From positions 5,394,001 through 5,458,000 of the forward strand of contig OZ257136.1 in assembly GCA_965278995.1 (NCBI GenBank): a stretch of 64,000 nucleotides of DNA. The letters are read 5' to 3'. Below are positions 1 to 8,670 of the stretch, in pieces. The notes under the pieces are model-generated. The model ran no database searches, was not told the DNA's origin, and was given only the letters and a program-made list of their open reading frames with translations. The DNA comes from JADJYF01 sp965278995 (GTDB taxonomy: Bacteria; Pseudomonadota; Gammaproteobacteria; Ga0077536). Both the position numbers and the translations under genes were made by a program. The stretch's first letter is position 1. Every line of letters begins with the position of its first letter.

Positions 1-305
1 TCGACGTCGACCCGAGTTGGGCGCCGATCGTCGAGTGCTACAAGGCGCTCCACCAGCGCTACCTGCCGAGAGACGCGCGCTACCTGGAGCTCCACCGTGG
101 GCATCTCATCTACCTGCGCGACGACGAGCGTGACCTCATCACCGCCGACGCGGTCAGGCATCTGTCGATGACCGGAACGGTGGCGCAGTTGCGCGAGAAG
201 ATCCGGTCGCTCGAGGCTGCCGGCTACTCGCAGCTCGCGATCCAGATAGTGCAGGACCACGAAGACGCGGTGGAGGACTGGGCGCGGGTGATCGAAGGAT
301 TGTGA
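1..305 (+). CDS. LLM-class flavin-dependent oxidoreductase, C-terminal part
   Basis: Open frame (codons starting at position 3) from the window edge to TGA at 303-305, about 100 residues. The sequence reads like the C-terminus of the luciferase-like (F420- or FMN-dependent) monooxygenase family: a helix containing LHRGHLIYL, then the typical motif TGTVAQLREKIRSLEAAGY, a short strand LAIQIV and a final helix VEDWARVIEGL. In the family this region packs against the TIM barrel and is followed by the stop after a similar distance. The N-terminal barrel lies outside the window, so substrate and cofactor cannot be judged. Confidence 0.7.
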   Translation, partial: DVDPSWAPIVECYKALHQRYLPRDARYLELHRGHLIYLRDDERDLITADAVRHLSMTGTVAQLREKIRSLEAAGYSQLAIQIVQDHEDAVEDWARVIEGL

Positions 306-386
306 GGTAGGAGTGGGTGTGCCGCGAGAGCAACTGATTATCGAGAATCGCCAGATATGAAAAAGCAACTTATTGAAACTACAGAT

Positions 387-458
387 GCCGGAGAGAGAGG
401 AATCGAACCTCGGACCGACCAACTACGAATCTGGTAGCAATGTATTGCGCATTCCGGC
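387..458 (-). pseudogene. Degenerate tRNA-like sequence, Thr(CGU)-like
   Basis: On the minus strand a 72-nt stretch starts GCCGGA and ends TCCGGCA, giving a 6-bp acceptor stem. It has a good T arm (GAGG-TTCGATT-CCTC) and a CGT triplet in TTCGTAG as in tRNA-Thr(CGT). The D arm has only a 4-nt loop and no GG pair, and the anticodon stem closes only with an 8-nt loop and a G-T pair. It is therefore probably a decayed tRNA or a 3' tRNA fragment fused to other DNA, as left by integration. Structure was folded by eye only. Confidence 0.4.
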
Positions 459-500
459 CATGGCGGCCACCCTCGGAGCGTAGCGACGCAAGTGGGTTAG

Positions 501-630
501 CTACTTATCAGACTGTCCGCCATGCTTCAAGGCCGCGTTCTCTTTTCGCATGTGTTCCTTCGAGGAGAGTTCGATGCGATGGGCGTTGTGCACCAGCCGA
601 TCGAGGATCGTGCCGGCGCCGATATGAGCT
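501..630 (-). pseudogene. IstB-like (IS21 family) ATPase, C-terminal fragment
   Basis: Minus-strand frame ending at the stop complementary to 501-503 encodes GAGTILDRLVHNAHRIEL and then SSKEHMRKENAALKHGG. ILDRLVHNAHRIEL followed by MRK is the conserved C-terminal signature of IstB, the ATP-binding helper of IS21-type transposases. Only about 40 residues remain; the Walker motifs and the istA gene are absent. The upstream frame breaks near 630, where unrelated sequence begins. A dead transposon remnant, adjoining other fragments (tRNA-like, UspA). Confidence 0.65.
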
Positions 631-686
631 AGCGTTTAAGATCGGACCACCGACAGTGGCGTAGCCGATGGGTCCTTCGGACTGGC

Positions 687-887
687 TCAGTGTAAAGTCG
701 GCAGACATCTTGGAAATGGCTCAATTCGGCGTCGGCGGCAACGGACGTGGGCAATGGGCAACTGCGCCCGATACGTGAGCGCCAGTGCCAGCGCATGGAC
801 GAACGCCCGCGTGCTGGTGGGCGAGAAATCGGTCAGATTAAGAATGGACCCGAACAGGCGTCGTTCCGGATCGGTCGCGACACTCAT
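687..887 (-). pseudogene. Universal stress protein (UspA) N-terminal fragment
   Basis: From an ATG complementary to 885-887 the product begins MSVATDPERRLFGSILNLTD and continues with FSPTSTRAFVHALALAL and a strand QLPIAHV. This is the usual UspA-fold start (first beta strand, then TDFSPTS.RA helix, second strand ending in .HV). After HV the frame continues with low-complexity arginine codons and stops at 687, so roughly two thirds of the domain is missing. The gene was probably cut by the rearrangement that left the IstB remnant next to it. It lies just downstream of the LuxR-type gene in the same direction. Confidence 0.55.
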
Positions 888-904
888 CGTGTTACCTCGG
901 CGTG

Positions 905-3658
905 TCAGCTGATGAAACCAATCTCGCGCGCACGCTGCACCGCCTGAGAACGTCTGCGCGCCCCTAACTTTTGGAACAGCTGGCGCAGATTCCACTTCAC
1001 GGTGTTTTCGGTCAGACCGAGACTGTCGCCGACCTCCCGGTTCGATAGCCCCTGCGCAACCAAGCCAATCACTTCCAGCTCGCGCGGACTCAGCTGCTGA
1101 TACCCCGGCACCAGTGGTCCGACGGCCTTTTGGCTCGAAGGCACGTGATCGGCAGCGCCGAGCCCGCCACCTCCGGCGAGCATGGCCGTCAAACCGTCGA
1201 CGAAAGTCGCGAGTTCGGGATCCGTGACGCGCATCGACAAGCAGGTCCGCGCGACCGCCGTACGCACGGGTTCATCTTCGTCGAGGAACGGCCGCACGAT
1301 CCGATACGCTGCTGCGAGCCTGATGCCTTCCCGCAGTTCGCGCTGAGCGGCAGGTTCATCGCGCAGCGTCGTGTGCGCGAGTGCGGCCAGCACACGAAAC
1401 TGTATTTCGGGGCGCGGCAGCCGTCGATCGCGGGCATAGCGACTCCATTTGCGCGCGAGCGACAATCCCACTCGCGGTTCATTGCTGGCAATAGCCGCCC
1501 GGATCCGGGCCTGCGCCCGGATTGCCTGCCGGGCTCCGCCGCCCCGCGTCGGCAGAAACGCGTCGAGCGGGCGGTTGAGTTGCTCGTCGCGAATAATCGA
1601 GCGCAGCTGCGCGGGCTTGCGCAAGCCGCTCAATAGCCTGATCTTTTCATGCACCAGGTGGGCTCTGATGCGTTCCGGGCGGTGCTGCTCGACGCTTGCC
1701 GCGCGTTCGTGCGACTCGAGGATTGTCATCGCCGCCGCGACGTCACCGGCCGCACGGTGCAGTCGTGACGGCACGAGAAATGAGGCGATCTGATAATCGC
1801 CGAAATTGAGTCTGTCGGTTATGGACGAATATTTTTCTATCAGCCGCCGGGCCTTGTCGAGGTCGTTGCTCTCATAGTATGCGAGTGCGAGGATCGTCGC
1901 CGGCATCGCAGCCAGCGGTGTATCGGCTCCTCCGATGCGGATGGCGAACGCGATGGCTTGCTTCAGCGATACGACGGCCTCGTCCATGTGCCCGGCACCC
2001 AGATAAATCGCGCCGAGAATGGAGAATGACCAGATGGGTCCATAGATGGTACCGCTTTCCTCCATCAGATCCGCGATCGCCTCCGTCTCTCGTTGCGCAT
2101 AGTGCAACTCGTACATCAGGCCGCGTGCTCCGGCGAGTGCGCTCTTCACCGCCCCGAGCAGGAAGGGGTCGCTGGAAAAGGGACCCAGGAGCCAACGTTC
2201 GCATAGCGATTCGGTAAGTTCCGCGTCCTCCTTGTAATACGCGATCATCAGGCGAATGAAGAGCACGTCGCCCAGAAGGGCACTTTCGGGAGGAACGTCC
2301 GGGGCGAAACCGATGTCCATGTCCGCGCCGAGCTGGATCGAAACGTCTTCCAGGATCCGGATCGCCGCCGCAACTTTGCCGGCGAGCGTGAGAGACCATG
2401 CCTGCACTAGGCGCAGTCTGGGATAGTGGCGCCGTATCGCTGCCGGGACCCGTCGCGCCCAGCCATCGAGCCGCGATTGATGTCCGCTGCGCCAGAGGTC
2501 ATAGGCATGCTCGTCCAGAATACGCGCTGCACGGTCGGTGTCATCGGCATTGAACGCATACTCAACGGCCTCGTCGTAGTACTGCTGGGATTCGAACCAC
2601 GCGCTGGCCCGCGCGTAAATCATCGTGAGCGCTCCGGGCGAGGTACGCTCCAGCTGTTGACGCAGGAACGCCGACAGTAATGGATGAAAGCGATACCATC
2701 GGCGGGTGCGATCGCTCGAGAAAATGAAGATGTTTGCGGCATCTATCTGCTTGAGTTTGTCGGCAGCATCCGTGCCGCCCGTTATTGCGTCGCACAGGGG
2801 CACGCAGACGCGGTGCAGCGTTCCGACCTTCAGTAGGAAACCTCTGACATCCTCATGCAGATGGCGCAGGACATCGTCGGCGAGGTAGGCGGCTACGCCC
2901 TGTTCATCGCCATCCAGCTTTTCCAATAGCGCCGACAGTGTTCTGCTGTTGCGCACCGCGAGCGAGGTCAGCTGTAGTGCTGCCGCCCAGCCCTCGGTCT
3001 TCGCCAGGATCTTCGTCGTAATGTCGGAGCTCAGGTCGAGATCGTTTGCGCTCGAGAAATATTCGCGGACTTCTTCGTCGGTGAAGCGTAGATCTTCCCA
3101 ATCAATTTCTTCCAGCTGACCTGTGGCGCGTAGTCTGCCCACGCTCAATTCGCAGTGCGTGCGGCTGCTGATGAAGAATTGCACCCACGGCGGCGTTCCG
3201 GCGATCAACTGACGCAGAACGGACAACGTCTGATCGGAACCGAGCTCGTGCGCATCTTCGATGAACAGATGGATCGGCTCGACGATGCCCGACAGCTCAT
3301 TGGCCAGCACATGCACGATGGTCTCTTGCCCCAGGCTGACGCCACCCTGCAGCAGTACCGAGACCGACTCACCGAATTGGGGATGGACGGTACGGACGGC
3401 GCCGACCAGATAGCGGATCAGTTGGGCGAAGTCGTTGTCACGCACGTCCAGGCTCAGCCACGCCGTCGACTGCCCCTGCTGGCGCAGTTGACGATGGATT
3501 TGCCCCATCAGCGAAGTCTTACCGTAGCCTGCCGGGGCCGTGACCAAGGTCAGCTTACGGGTCAGTCCCGTGCGGAAGCGGGTGGTGAGTCGTGACCTGC
3601 CGACCAGCGGCGCGTCGGCGAAGGGCGGATGGAATTTGGACTGCAGCAGGGGTAGCAC
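905..3658 (-). CDS. MalT-like LuxR family transcriptional regulator
   Basis: 917-residue regulator of the LAL/MalT (STAND ATPase) class. Near residue 42 there is a Walker A motif APAGYGKTSLMGQ, and near residue 137 IHLFIEDAHE fits Walker B. The middle is helical with TPR-like repeats (for example residues 450-750). The C-terminus is a GerE/LuxR helix-turn-helix: LSPRELEVIGLVAQGLSNRE followed by VGDSLGLTENTVKWNLRQLF. Length matches MalT (about 900). The start is GTG at 3658. Such proteins activate promoters when ATP and an inducer are bound. It is divergent from the Rieske oxygenase cluster starting at 4009, so it may control that cluster; this is inference from position only. Confidence 0.88.
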   Translation of the reverse strand: MLPLLQSKFHPPFADAPLVGRSRLTTRFRTGLTRKLTLVTAPAGYGKTSLMGQIHRQLRQQGQSTAWLSLDVRDNDFAQLIRYLVGAVRTVHPQFGESVSVLLQGGVSLGQETIVHVLANELSGIVEPIHLFIEDAHELGSDQTLSVLRQLIAGTPPWVQFFISSRTHCELSVGRLRATGQLEEIDWEDLRFTDEEVREYFSSANDLDLSSDITTKILAKTEGWAAALQLTSLAVRNSRTLSALLEKLDGDEQGVAAYLADDVLRHLHEDVRGFLLKVGTLHRVCVPLCDAITGGTDAADKLKQIDAANIFIFSSDRTRRWYRFHPLLSAFLRQQLERTSPGALTMIYARASAWFESQQYYDEAVEYAFNADDTDRAARILDEHAYDLWRSGHQSRLDGWARRVPAAIRRHYPRLRLVQAWSLTLAGKVAAAIRILEDVSIQLGADMDIGFAPDVPPESALLGDVLFIRLMIAYYKEDAELTESLCERWLLGPFSSDPFLLGAVKSALAGARGLMYELHYAQRETEAIADLMEESGTIYGPIWSFSILGAIYLGAGHMDEAVVSLKQAIAFAIRIGGADTPLAAMPATILALAYYESNDLDKARRLIEKYSSITDRLNFGDYQIASFLVPSRLHRAAGDVAAAMTILESHERAASVEQHRPERIRAHLVHEKIRLLSGLRKPAQLRSIIRDEQLNRPLDAFLPTRGGGARQAIRAQARIRAAIASNEPRVGLSLARKWSRYARDRRLPRPEIQFRVLAALAHTTLRDEPAAQRELREGIRLAAAYRIVRPFLDEDEPVRTAVARTCLSMRVTDPELATFVDGLTAMLAGGGGLGAADHVPSSQKAVGPLVPGYQQLSPRELEVIGLVAQGLSNREVGDSLGLTENTVKWNLRQLFQKLGARRRSQAVQRAREIGFIS

Positions 3659-4008
3659 GGTTTTTCGAAGGTGGCGGCTGTGAAGTTGCGGGATTCGCGG
3701 TCATCACGCGTATGCCCGCGGTTACCCTATCGCTCAGCGCAATGTCCTTGCGGGATGGTTGGCAAGCTTACGCCGCCCAACTACGGGCGCGCAATGTTGC
3801 CGCCCGAGCTGCAAGCTTCACGGCTTGTGCTATGCAGCAAATGACAGTGACTCGTCTGGGCCCCTACTAAAGAGTGGTGACCTGAGTGGACACTGCAGTG
3901 AACACTGCTTTCGCCGGCCATGCGGGATGACGCTGCGGGGCAGCGCCATCCCGCGCCGAGCCGACGATGGCGTCCAATACGCACCATAGCCGATGGGGAG
4001 ATCGATTC
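3659..4008. promoter_or_regulatory. Divergent intergenic region between regulator and Rieske cluster
   Basis: About 350 bp separate the regulator start (3658, minus) from the first gene of the oxygenase cluster (4009, plus). Short open frames here have no recognisable product. It should hold both promoters and probably the regulator's operator, but I see no convincing -35/-10 pair or long palindrome. A GGGGAG at 3996-4001 serves as ribosome binding site for the gene at 4009. Confidence 0.35.
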
Positions 4009-4371
4009 ATGATTGCGACCAGTTCGATGTTACCGGCCGACTTCGCCGATTTGGAACGCTTCGCCGCGGAATGGGCGATGGATTCGGAGCAAGCTCGCAA
4101 CAAGTTCCGCGTCGCCCAGTCCTTGGCCGATCTCGAGGATTTCTACAACGCCGTGTTTCCACGGATGGACGCCTTGTGCGCCTACATTGATCAATACCCG
4201 ATCGACGCCATGCCTAGACCTGCCGCACGCCTGCTCCAACTCGGCCTGATGCTGATGGAAGTAGTACCGGCGGTCGAGGTCTATCGGCAGCCCGACGTGC
4301 CGAACGCGATCGACTTTGCCCGTTTCAAAATCCTGTCTCCGAACGACCCCATCAAGGTGACCGATAATTGA
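4009..4371 (+). CDS. Small hypothetical protein of the oxygenase cluster
   Basis: 120 residues from the ATG at 4009, chosen over an upstream ATG because GGGGAG lies at the right distance. The protein is soluble-looking, helical and rich in acidic residues (LPADFADLERFAAEWAMDSE), with no signal peptide, membrane segment or known motif. It ends 35 bp before the Rieske oxygenase alpha subunit and is read in the same direction, so they are likely co-transcribed. It could be a small accessory subunit, but its size and sequence do not show the features of a typical beta subunit (SnoaL-like fold) and I do not assign a function. Confidence 0.65.
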   Translation: MIATSSMLPADFADLERFAAEWAMDSEQARNKFRVAQSLADLEDFYNAVFPRMDALCAYIDQYPIDAMPRPAARLLQLGLMLMEVVPAVEVYRQPDVPNAIDFARFKILSPNDPIKVTDN

Positions 4372-4405
4372 TTCATTATCATTGACGATCGTCGGAGGGA
4401 TCCAT

Positions 4406-5692
4406 ATGAGCACGAATCTCGACAATACCAGAGAAGCCTTGCAGCGGCGCCTGCCGGATTGGAAAAACCGCAAGCCTGTCTCCGAGCGGTATCCCGACGT
4501 CGATATGGGCCCACTGTCGATCGAACCCTACGTTTCCGAGGAATTTTTCGAGCGAGAACGCGAAAAAATCTTCAAGAAATTCTGGCTCTACGTGGGACGT
4601 GCGGAACGCATTCCGAATCCAGGCGACCATTTTGTCCAGGTCGTTGAGGCAGTCCGCACCAAGAAAAACGGCACCTTCCCGTCATTCATCATCTGCCGCG
4701 ACAAGAAGGGCGAGATACGAGCCTTCTATAACACCTGCCAGCACCGCGGTACGACGGTGTGCTGGAACAATCATGAGACCTGGGAAGCATCCAATCGCAA
4801 GTACTTCACCTGTCGCTTCCATGGCTGGGTATATGACACCGATGGCTCGCTGCGCTCGGTGCCGGACGAGAAGCTGTTCTTCGATCTGAACAAGGCGGAA
4901 CGCGGTCTCAAACCCGTGCACTGCGCCGTGTGGAAGGATTTCATCTTCATCAACGTCGATCCCGAACCCAGTCAGACGCTGATGGAGCAGATCGAGCCGC
5001 ACGCGGCGTTGCTCAAGGATTTCCCGTTCGAGCAGATCCGAAAGCGCGGCATCTGGACTGCGACGGTGAACGTCAACTGGAAGGTGGCCATCGATGCTTT
5101 CCAGGAGGGCTACCACGTCAGTACGGTGCACGCTGCAACCTTGCCGGAGGCGTTCTGCGGCCCGCTGAACCCATACTGCCGGCCGACGTCCATCCGCGTT
5201 TTTCCGCAAGGTAATCGTTCTGTGACCTTCATGGTGTCGCCCGATTTTTCGCCGCCGAAAACCGAGCAGTGGGTCCGTCAGCGGGGCTCGAGCTGGTACG
5301 CCGCGGGTGGCGGCGAGTCAGCCGAGAAATTCCGCGGTGTCAATCCGGACAACGACCCGTTCTATGCGTTCGATTGCCACGGCTTCTTCCCGAACATGCT
5401 GGTCGATCCTTTCATCGGCGGCTTCTACGGGCATGAATTCTGGCCGATCTCGGTGAACAAGACGCGCTGGATCGGCAGCATCAATTTCTCCGCCGCGCAG
5501 AAGCCCAGTGACCTGATCACGAACGAGCATGGCAAAACCCTGCTGCGCGACGCGTTCCGGGAAGACACCGTGACACTGGATGCCTCGCAGGCAGGGCTCG
5601 AATCGGGAGGGATCGAAACCACCGTCATGTGCGACATGGAGATGGCGCCTCGGCATCTCTATAACTCGGTCATGGAAATCGTAAACCGCTAG
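4406..5692 (+). CDS. Rieske aromatic ring-hydroxylating oxygenase, alpha subunit
   Basis: 428 residues. Start at 4406 has GGAGG 8 bases upstream; an in-frame ATG at 4382 lacks this. The N-terminal Rieske domain carries the [2Fe-2S] ligands CQHRGTTVC (C-x-H) and CRFHGWVYD (C-x2-H). The catalytic domain has the mononuclear-iron region FQEGYHVSTVHAATL, matching the D/E-x2-H-x4-H pattern of the family. Length is typical (about 430). These enzymes dihydroxylate or demethylate aromatic or related substrates using O2 and electrons from a ferredoxin. The matching Rieske ferredoxin is encoded at 8114 in the same cluster; no reductase is visible. The substrate cannot be told from the sequence. Confidence 0.9.
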   Translation: MSTNLDNTREALQRRLPDWKNRKPVSERYPDVDMGPLSIEPYVSEEFFEREREKIFKKFWLYVGRAERIPNPGDHFVQVVEAVRTKKNGTFPSFIICRDKKGEIRAFYNTCQHRGTTVCWNNHETWEASNRKYFTCRFHGWVYDTDGSLRSVPDEKLFFDLNKAERGLKPVHCAVWKDFIFINVDPEPSQTLMEQIEPHAALLKDFPFEQIRKRGIWTATVNVNWKVAIDAFQEGYHVSTVHAATLPEAFCGPLNPYCRPTSIRVFPQGNRSVTFMVSPDFSPPKTEQWVRQRGSSWYAAGGGESAEKFRGVNPDNDPFYAFDCHGFFPNMLVDPFIGGFYGHEFWPISVNKTRWIGSINFSAAQKPSDLITNEHGKTLLRDAFREDTVTLDASQAGLESGGIETTVMCDMEMAPRHLYNSVMEIVNR

Positions 5693-5750
5693 CCAGGCCA
5701 ATGGTCGTGAATGTCGTGCGGGCCATCCCGTTCGCACGTGAGGAACCCGT

Positions 5751-7529
5751 ATGAATGGACTCCGCCGCTGGCTTGCCGCCGGCACCATCGTGGCTTTGAA
5801 CGTCGCTGGCGTGACGCACGCCGGGACCTTGCAGATCCACGGCACGATCCGCGACGAGGGCGGTGCAGCCGTGCCGTTCGTGCGGGTGAACATCAGCGGC
5901 GCCAAAGCCGTGCCCTTGACCACCAGCGTGTTCTCGACCGAGGACGGCAGCTTCACCGCCTCCTTAAGCGACGCTGATGCGGACAAGCTGCATCTGGAAA
6001 GCTTTCGCATCGGTTGGGAAGAAGCCGCACGCGAGCAACGTGTCACTGCCGATGGGGTTGATGTCGCGTTGACCCTCAAGCGGAAAGAGAATGTAGCCGA
6101 TCAGGTGCCGGCTTCCGCCTGGATCCCCGGCACCCCGGGCGATCGCGATTTCCATATCCTGATCAACGAATGCGCGGGTTGCCATCAACTCGGCGCGGCA
6201 CGCGTGAAGCGCTTTGCGAGCGGCCTCGACGGCCAGCCGCTGGTGACCCGGCGTGCGGCCTGGGATGCGGTCGTGCAATTCATGCGCGCCCAAGCGTTGC
6301 ACATGGGGCCGGCCGGACACACGCATCTGCGCTGGGGCCTGACCGAGGACAGTGAAGACTACAAGATGGCGATCGCGCCGGCGACGAGTTTCTTCCTGCC
6401 GCGCGACATGGACATCGTCATTCCCTATCTCGCCGAGCACTATCCGACCAATTTCGAAAGTTACTCCGGCTATGACGACGTGCAGCGCTTGGGCGAATAC
6501 GGCGTCAACGGGCATACCGTCATCGAAGAATATCAATTGCCGACCTTCGGCTGGACCCGCGAAGTCAGCATCGCTCCGGGCTCGCCCTTCGTGTGGTTCC
6601 TGGAACTCGACGCCGATCGCCTCGGTGCCCTGAACGTGAACGACGGCAGCGTGCAGTGGTACCCCGTGCCGGGCAAGGGACCGCAGGGACCGCATACCCT
6701 GAATGCGGACGCCGACGGCAATCTGTGGGTGGCGCTCGAGGAAAGCTACTCGATCGCGCGCTTCAGCACGAAAACCCATGAATGGCGCGTGTATGCGCCG
6801 CCACCGGGTGTCAAGTTCGCGATCACGCATGACACTGCCATCAACGGAGCGCGGCAGATCCAGCCGGACGCGAAGGGGCGGATCTGGCTGACCTTGGTCG
6901 GCATCAACGAACTCTGGAGTGTGCAGACCGATACCGGCGAAGTGAAACGCCACAAGATGCCCTTGCCGGAGGGCGAAGAACTGTTCCACGTCTTCATCTA
7001 TGGCGCAGCGATGGAACCGTCCCTGAAGCATGTGTGGTGGACCCAACTGCATGGCTCCCTCGGATCGTTCAACACCGAAACGGAACAGGTCGATAAAATC
7101 GTACCCTTCCCGCGCGGCGCCGCACCGCGCCGCATGGCAATCGAGGCCGACGGCACGCTGTGGGTGCCGCTCTATGGTGAAGGGCAATTGATCAAATTCG
7201 ACACGAACAAGGGCGTCGAAGTGGCACGCTACGACATGCCGGATCGTGCCGGCGCGTCCTATTCCGTGACCCTGGACACCAAGCGGCACGCAGTCTGGGT
7301 CGGCACGACGAACTCGGACCGTATCTACCGCTTCGATATCGACACCGCGCGCTGGCGGCACTATCCGTTGCCGCGCAAGGAAGCGTTTCTGCGCATGATC
7401 GAAATCGACCACGCCACCGGTGACCTGTGGACGACCTATGCAAACCTGCCGATAGGACCGCGGGATCCCGCTATCTACGGCAGCGAAGGCGCCAACAACA
7501 TCATCGTACGACTGCATCCCGGTGACTGA
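5751..7529 (+). CDS. Secreted carboxypeptidase-regulatory-like / cytochrome c / Vgb-type beta-propeller protein
   Basis: 592 residues. It has a signal peptide (MNGLRRWLAAGTIVALNVAG, then VTHA). An Ig-like carboxypeptidase-regulatory domain follows (about 25-110, GTIRDEGGAAVPFVRVNISG). Next is a single haem-binding motif ECAGCHQ near residue 140 inside a short cytochrome-like segment, then a six-bladed propeller of the virginiamycin B lyase/SMP-30 type (about 250-590) with blades such as ADADGNLWVALE, PDAKGRIWLTL and EADGTLWVPLYGEG. The protein is presumably periplasmic and redox-active. It lies 58 bp after the oxygenase gene and overlaps the next gene by 8 bp, so the genes are probably one operon. 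Haem attachment plus a propeller suggests a periplasmic oxidase or electron carrier in the same pathway (inference). Confidence 0.75.
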   Translation: MNGLRRWLAAGTIVALNVAGVTHAGTLQIHGTIRDEGGAAVPFVRVNISGAKAVPLTTSVFSTEDGSFTASLSDADADKLHLESFRIGWEEAAREQRVTADGVDVALTLKRKENVADQVPASAWIPGTPGDRDFHILINECAGCHQLGAARVKRFASGLDGQPLVTRRAAWDAVVQFMRAQALHMGPAGHTHLRWGLTEDSEDYKMAIAPATSFFLPRDMDIVIPYLAEHYPTNFESYSGYDDVQRLGEYGVNGHTVIEEYQLPTFGWTREVSIAPGSPFVWFLELDADRLGALNVNDGSVQWYPVPGKGPQGPHTLNADADGNLWVALEESYSIARFSTKTHEWRVYAPPPGVKFAITHDTAINGARQIQPDAKGRIWLTLVGINELWSVQTDTGEVKRHKMPLPEGEELFHVFIYGAAMEPSLKHVWWTQLHGSLGSFNTETEQVDKIVPFPRGAAPRRMAIEADGTLWVPLYGEGQLIKFDTNKGVEVARYDMPDRAGASYSVTLDTKRHAVWVGTTNSDRIYRFDIDTARWRHYPLPRKEAFLRMIEIDHATGDLWTTYANLPIGPRDPAIYGSEGANNIIVRLHPGD

Positions 7530-8106
7530 ATCGCGGGCAACGGGAGCCCGCCCGGGCAGAGGGAACAGTACGCGGCGTCGACCCCGTGGCTGGCAATGGC
7601 TGATTGCGCTCGCATCGTCAGCAGTCGTAAACGCAGGAATGGCAGAGCCGTACGCGGAAGACGCCCCGAGGACTTACACCGTGGGCGCGATCGAGGTCAT
7701 CGATCCGTGGGCGCGCAGTGCGATAGGCGAGGCGCATAACGCACAGGTCTTCTTCGAGTTCCGTAACCGCGGCGCGGTTGCGGACCGCCTCGTCGGGGCC
7801 GGAACAGTGCTCGCCCAGGGACCCGCCATTCTGAGGCTTGCGCCGGGCACGGTAGTCAGTCAGATCGAGATCCCGGCCGGTGGCGAGGCTTTCGAACTGA
7901 GCAATTCGGGCTACTTCATCGAACTGACAGGGCTCAGTGTCCCGTTGACGATGGGTAAAGAGTTTCCCTTGATCCTGCGCTTTGCCCAGGCGGGTACGGT
8001 CGAGGTGACCGTTACCAGTCGTTTCCATTCTCCGCAGCTCGCGCGACGCATACGCGCGGCCGCGCAACGCGGGGATTTGGAAGGCTTGCGAAAACTTAAG
8101 CAGTGA
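7522..8106 (+). CDS. PCu(A)C-family (copper chaperone-like) periplasmic protein without copper ligands
   Basis: 194 residues from a GTG at 7522 overlapping the previous gene. An arginine-rich N-terminus and a hydrophobic stretch (GWQWLIALASSAVV) give a signal peptide. The remainder follows the PCu(A)C fold: IEVIDPWARSAIGEAHNAQV, then DRLVGAGTV, IEIPAGGEAFEL, SGYFIELTGLSVPLTMGKEF and LILRFAQAGTVEV. In copper-binding members the third block reads GYHIMLMGL and an H/M pair precedes it. Here His and Met are replaced (YFIEL) and the preceding Met ligands are absent, so copper binding is doubtful. It sits between the cytochrome/propeller protein and the Rieske ferredoxin. Confidence 0.75.
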   Translation: MTESRATGARPGRGNSTRRRPRGWQWLIALASSAVVNAGMAEPYAEDAPRTYTVGAIEVIDPWARSAIGEAHNAQVFFEFRNRGAVADRLVGAGTVLAQGPAILRLAPGTVVSQIEIPAGGEAFELSNSGYFIELTGLSVPLTMGKEFPLILRFAQAGTVEVTVTSRFHSPQLARRIRAAAQRGDLEGLRKLKQ

Positions 8107-8113
8107 CCATTCC

Positions 8114-8440
8114 ATGCAACGCATAAACATCCACAAAGCCGAAGAAATGGTCGTCAGTTCCGTTCAGCAAGTGGTGGTGCCAGGCCGCGCTCCCGTCGCG
8201 CTCTACCGCCTGAGCGACGGCTACTATGCAACGGACGATGTCTGTACGCACGGCGATGCAAGCCTGTCGGAGGGAGATATTGACGGCGACGAAATCGTCT
8301 GTCCCTTTCATCTCGGCAGGTTCGATATCCGTTCCGGGGAAGCGACCGTGGCGCCGTGTGTCGAGGCGCTCAGATGCCATCGTCTGGTAATGGCGGACGA
8401 TGGAGCGCTCTACCTCGTACTGGACGAGCCTCAAGCATGA
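8114..8440 (+). CDS. Rieske [2Fe-2S] ferredoxin
   Basis: 108 residues, a single Rieske domain with both ligand loops: CTHGDASLSEG (C-x-H) and CPFHLGRFD (C-x2-H), spaced as in bacterial dioxygenase ferredoxins such as BphF/NdoA types. No signal peptide, so cytoplasmic. It begins 7 bp after the PCu(A)C-like gene and is the last gene of the cluster. It most likely carries electrons to the oxygenase alpha subunit at 4406. No ferredoxin reductase gene is present, so one must be borrowed from elsewhere in the genome. Confidence 0.88.
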   Translation: MQRINIHKAEEMVVSSVQQVVVPGRAPVALYRLSDGYYATDDVCTHGDASLSEGDIDGDEIVCPFHLGRFDIRSGEATVAPCVEALRCHRLVMADDGALYLVLDEPQA

Positions 8441-8670
8441 GCAGGTGAGCGATCGCGACCTGGACGACTTCTGGACGCAGCGCCCGACGGCGCTGACGGG
8501 TGAAGAACGCCCGTGTCAGGGTTCGACGATGATGCGTTGGCCCGCCAGGCTTTCGCTGTATAGTGGCGTACCGGCCGCGCAAGCCCCGTGTGCGAATTCG
8601 TAAATATTAGCGCGGACCGCCCTTATCGTGCAGTCTTGCGCACTATGGAACGCATGGTACGTTTGTATCC

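Noticed and set aside
387..458. Functional tRNA-Thr gene
   Set aside because: D loop too short and lacking GG, anticodon stem irregular; treated as a remnant.
5964..7517. 517-residue open frame on the minus strand
   Set aside because: Fully antisense to the cytochrome c/propeller gene; His/Arg-rich with no motif, explained by high GC and codon bias of the real gene.
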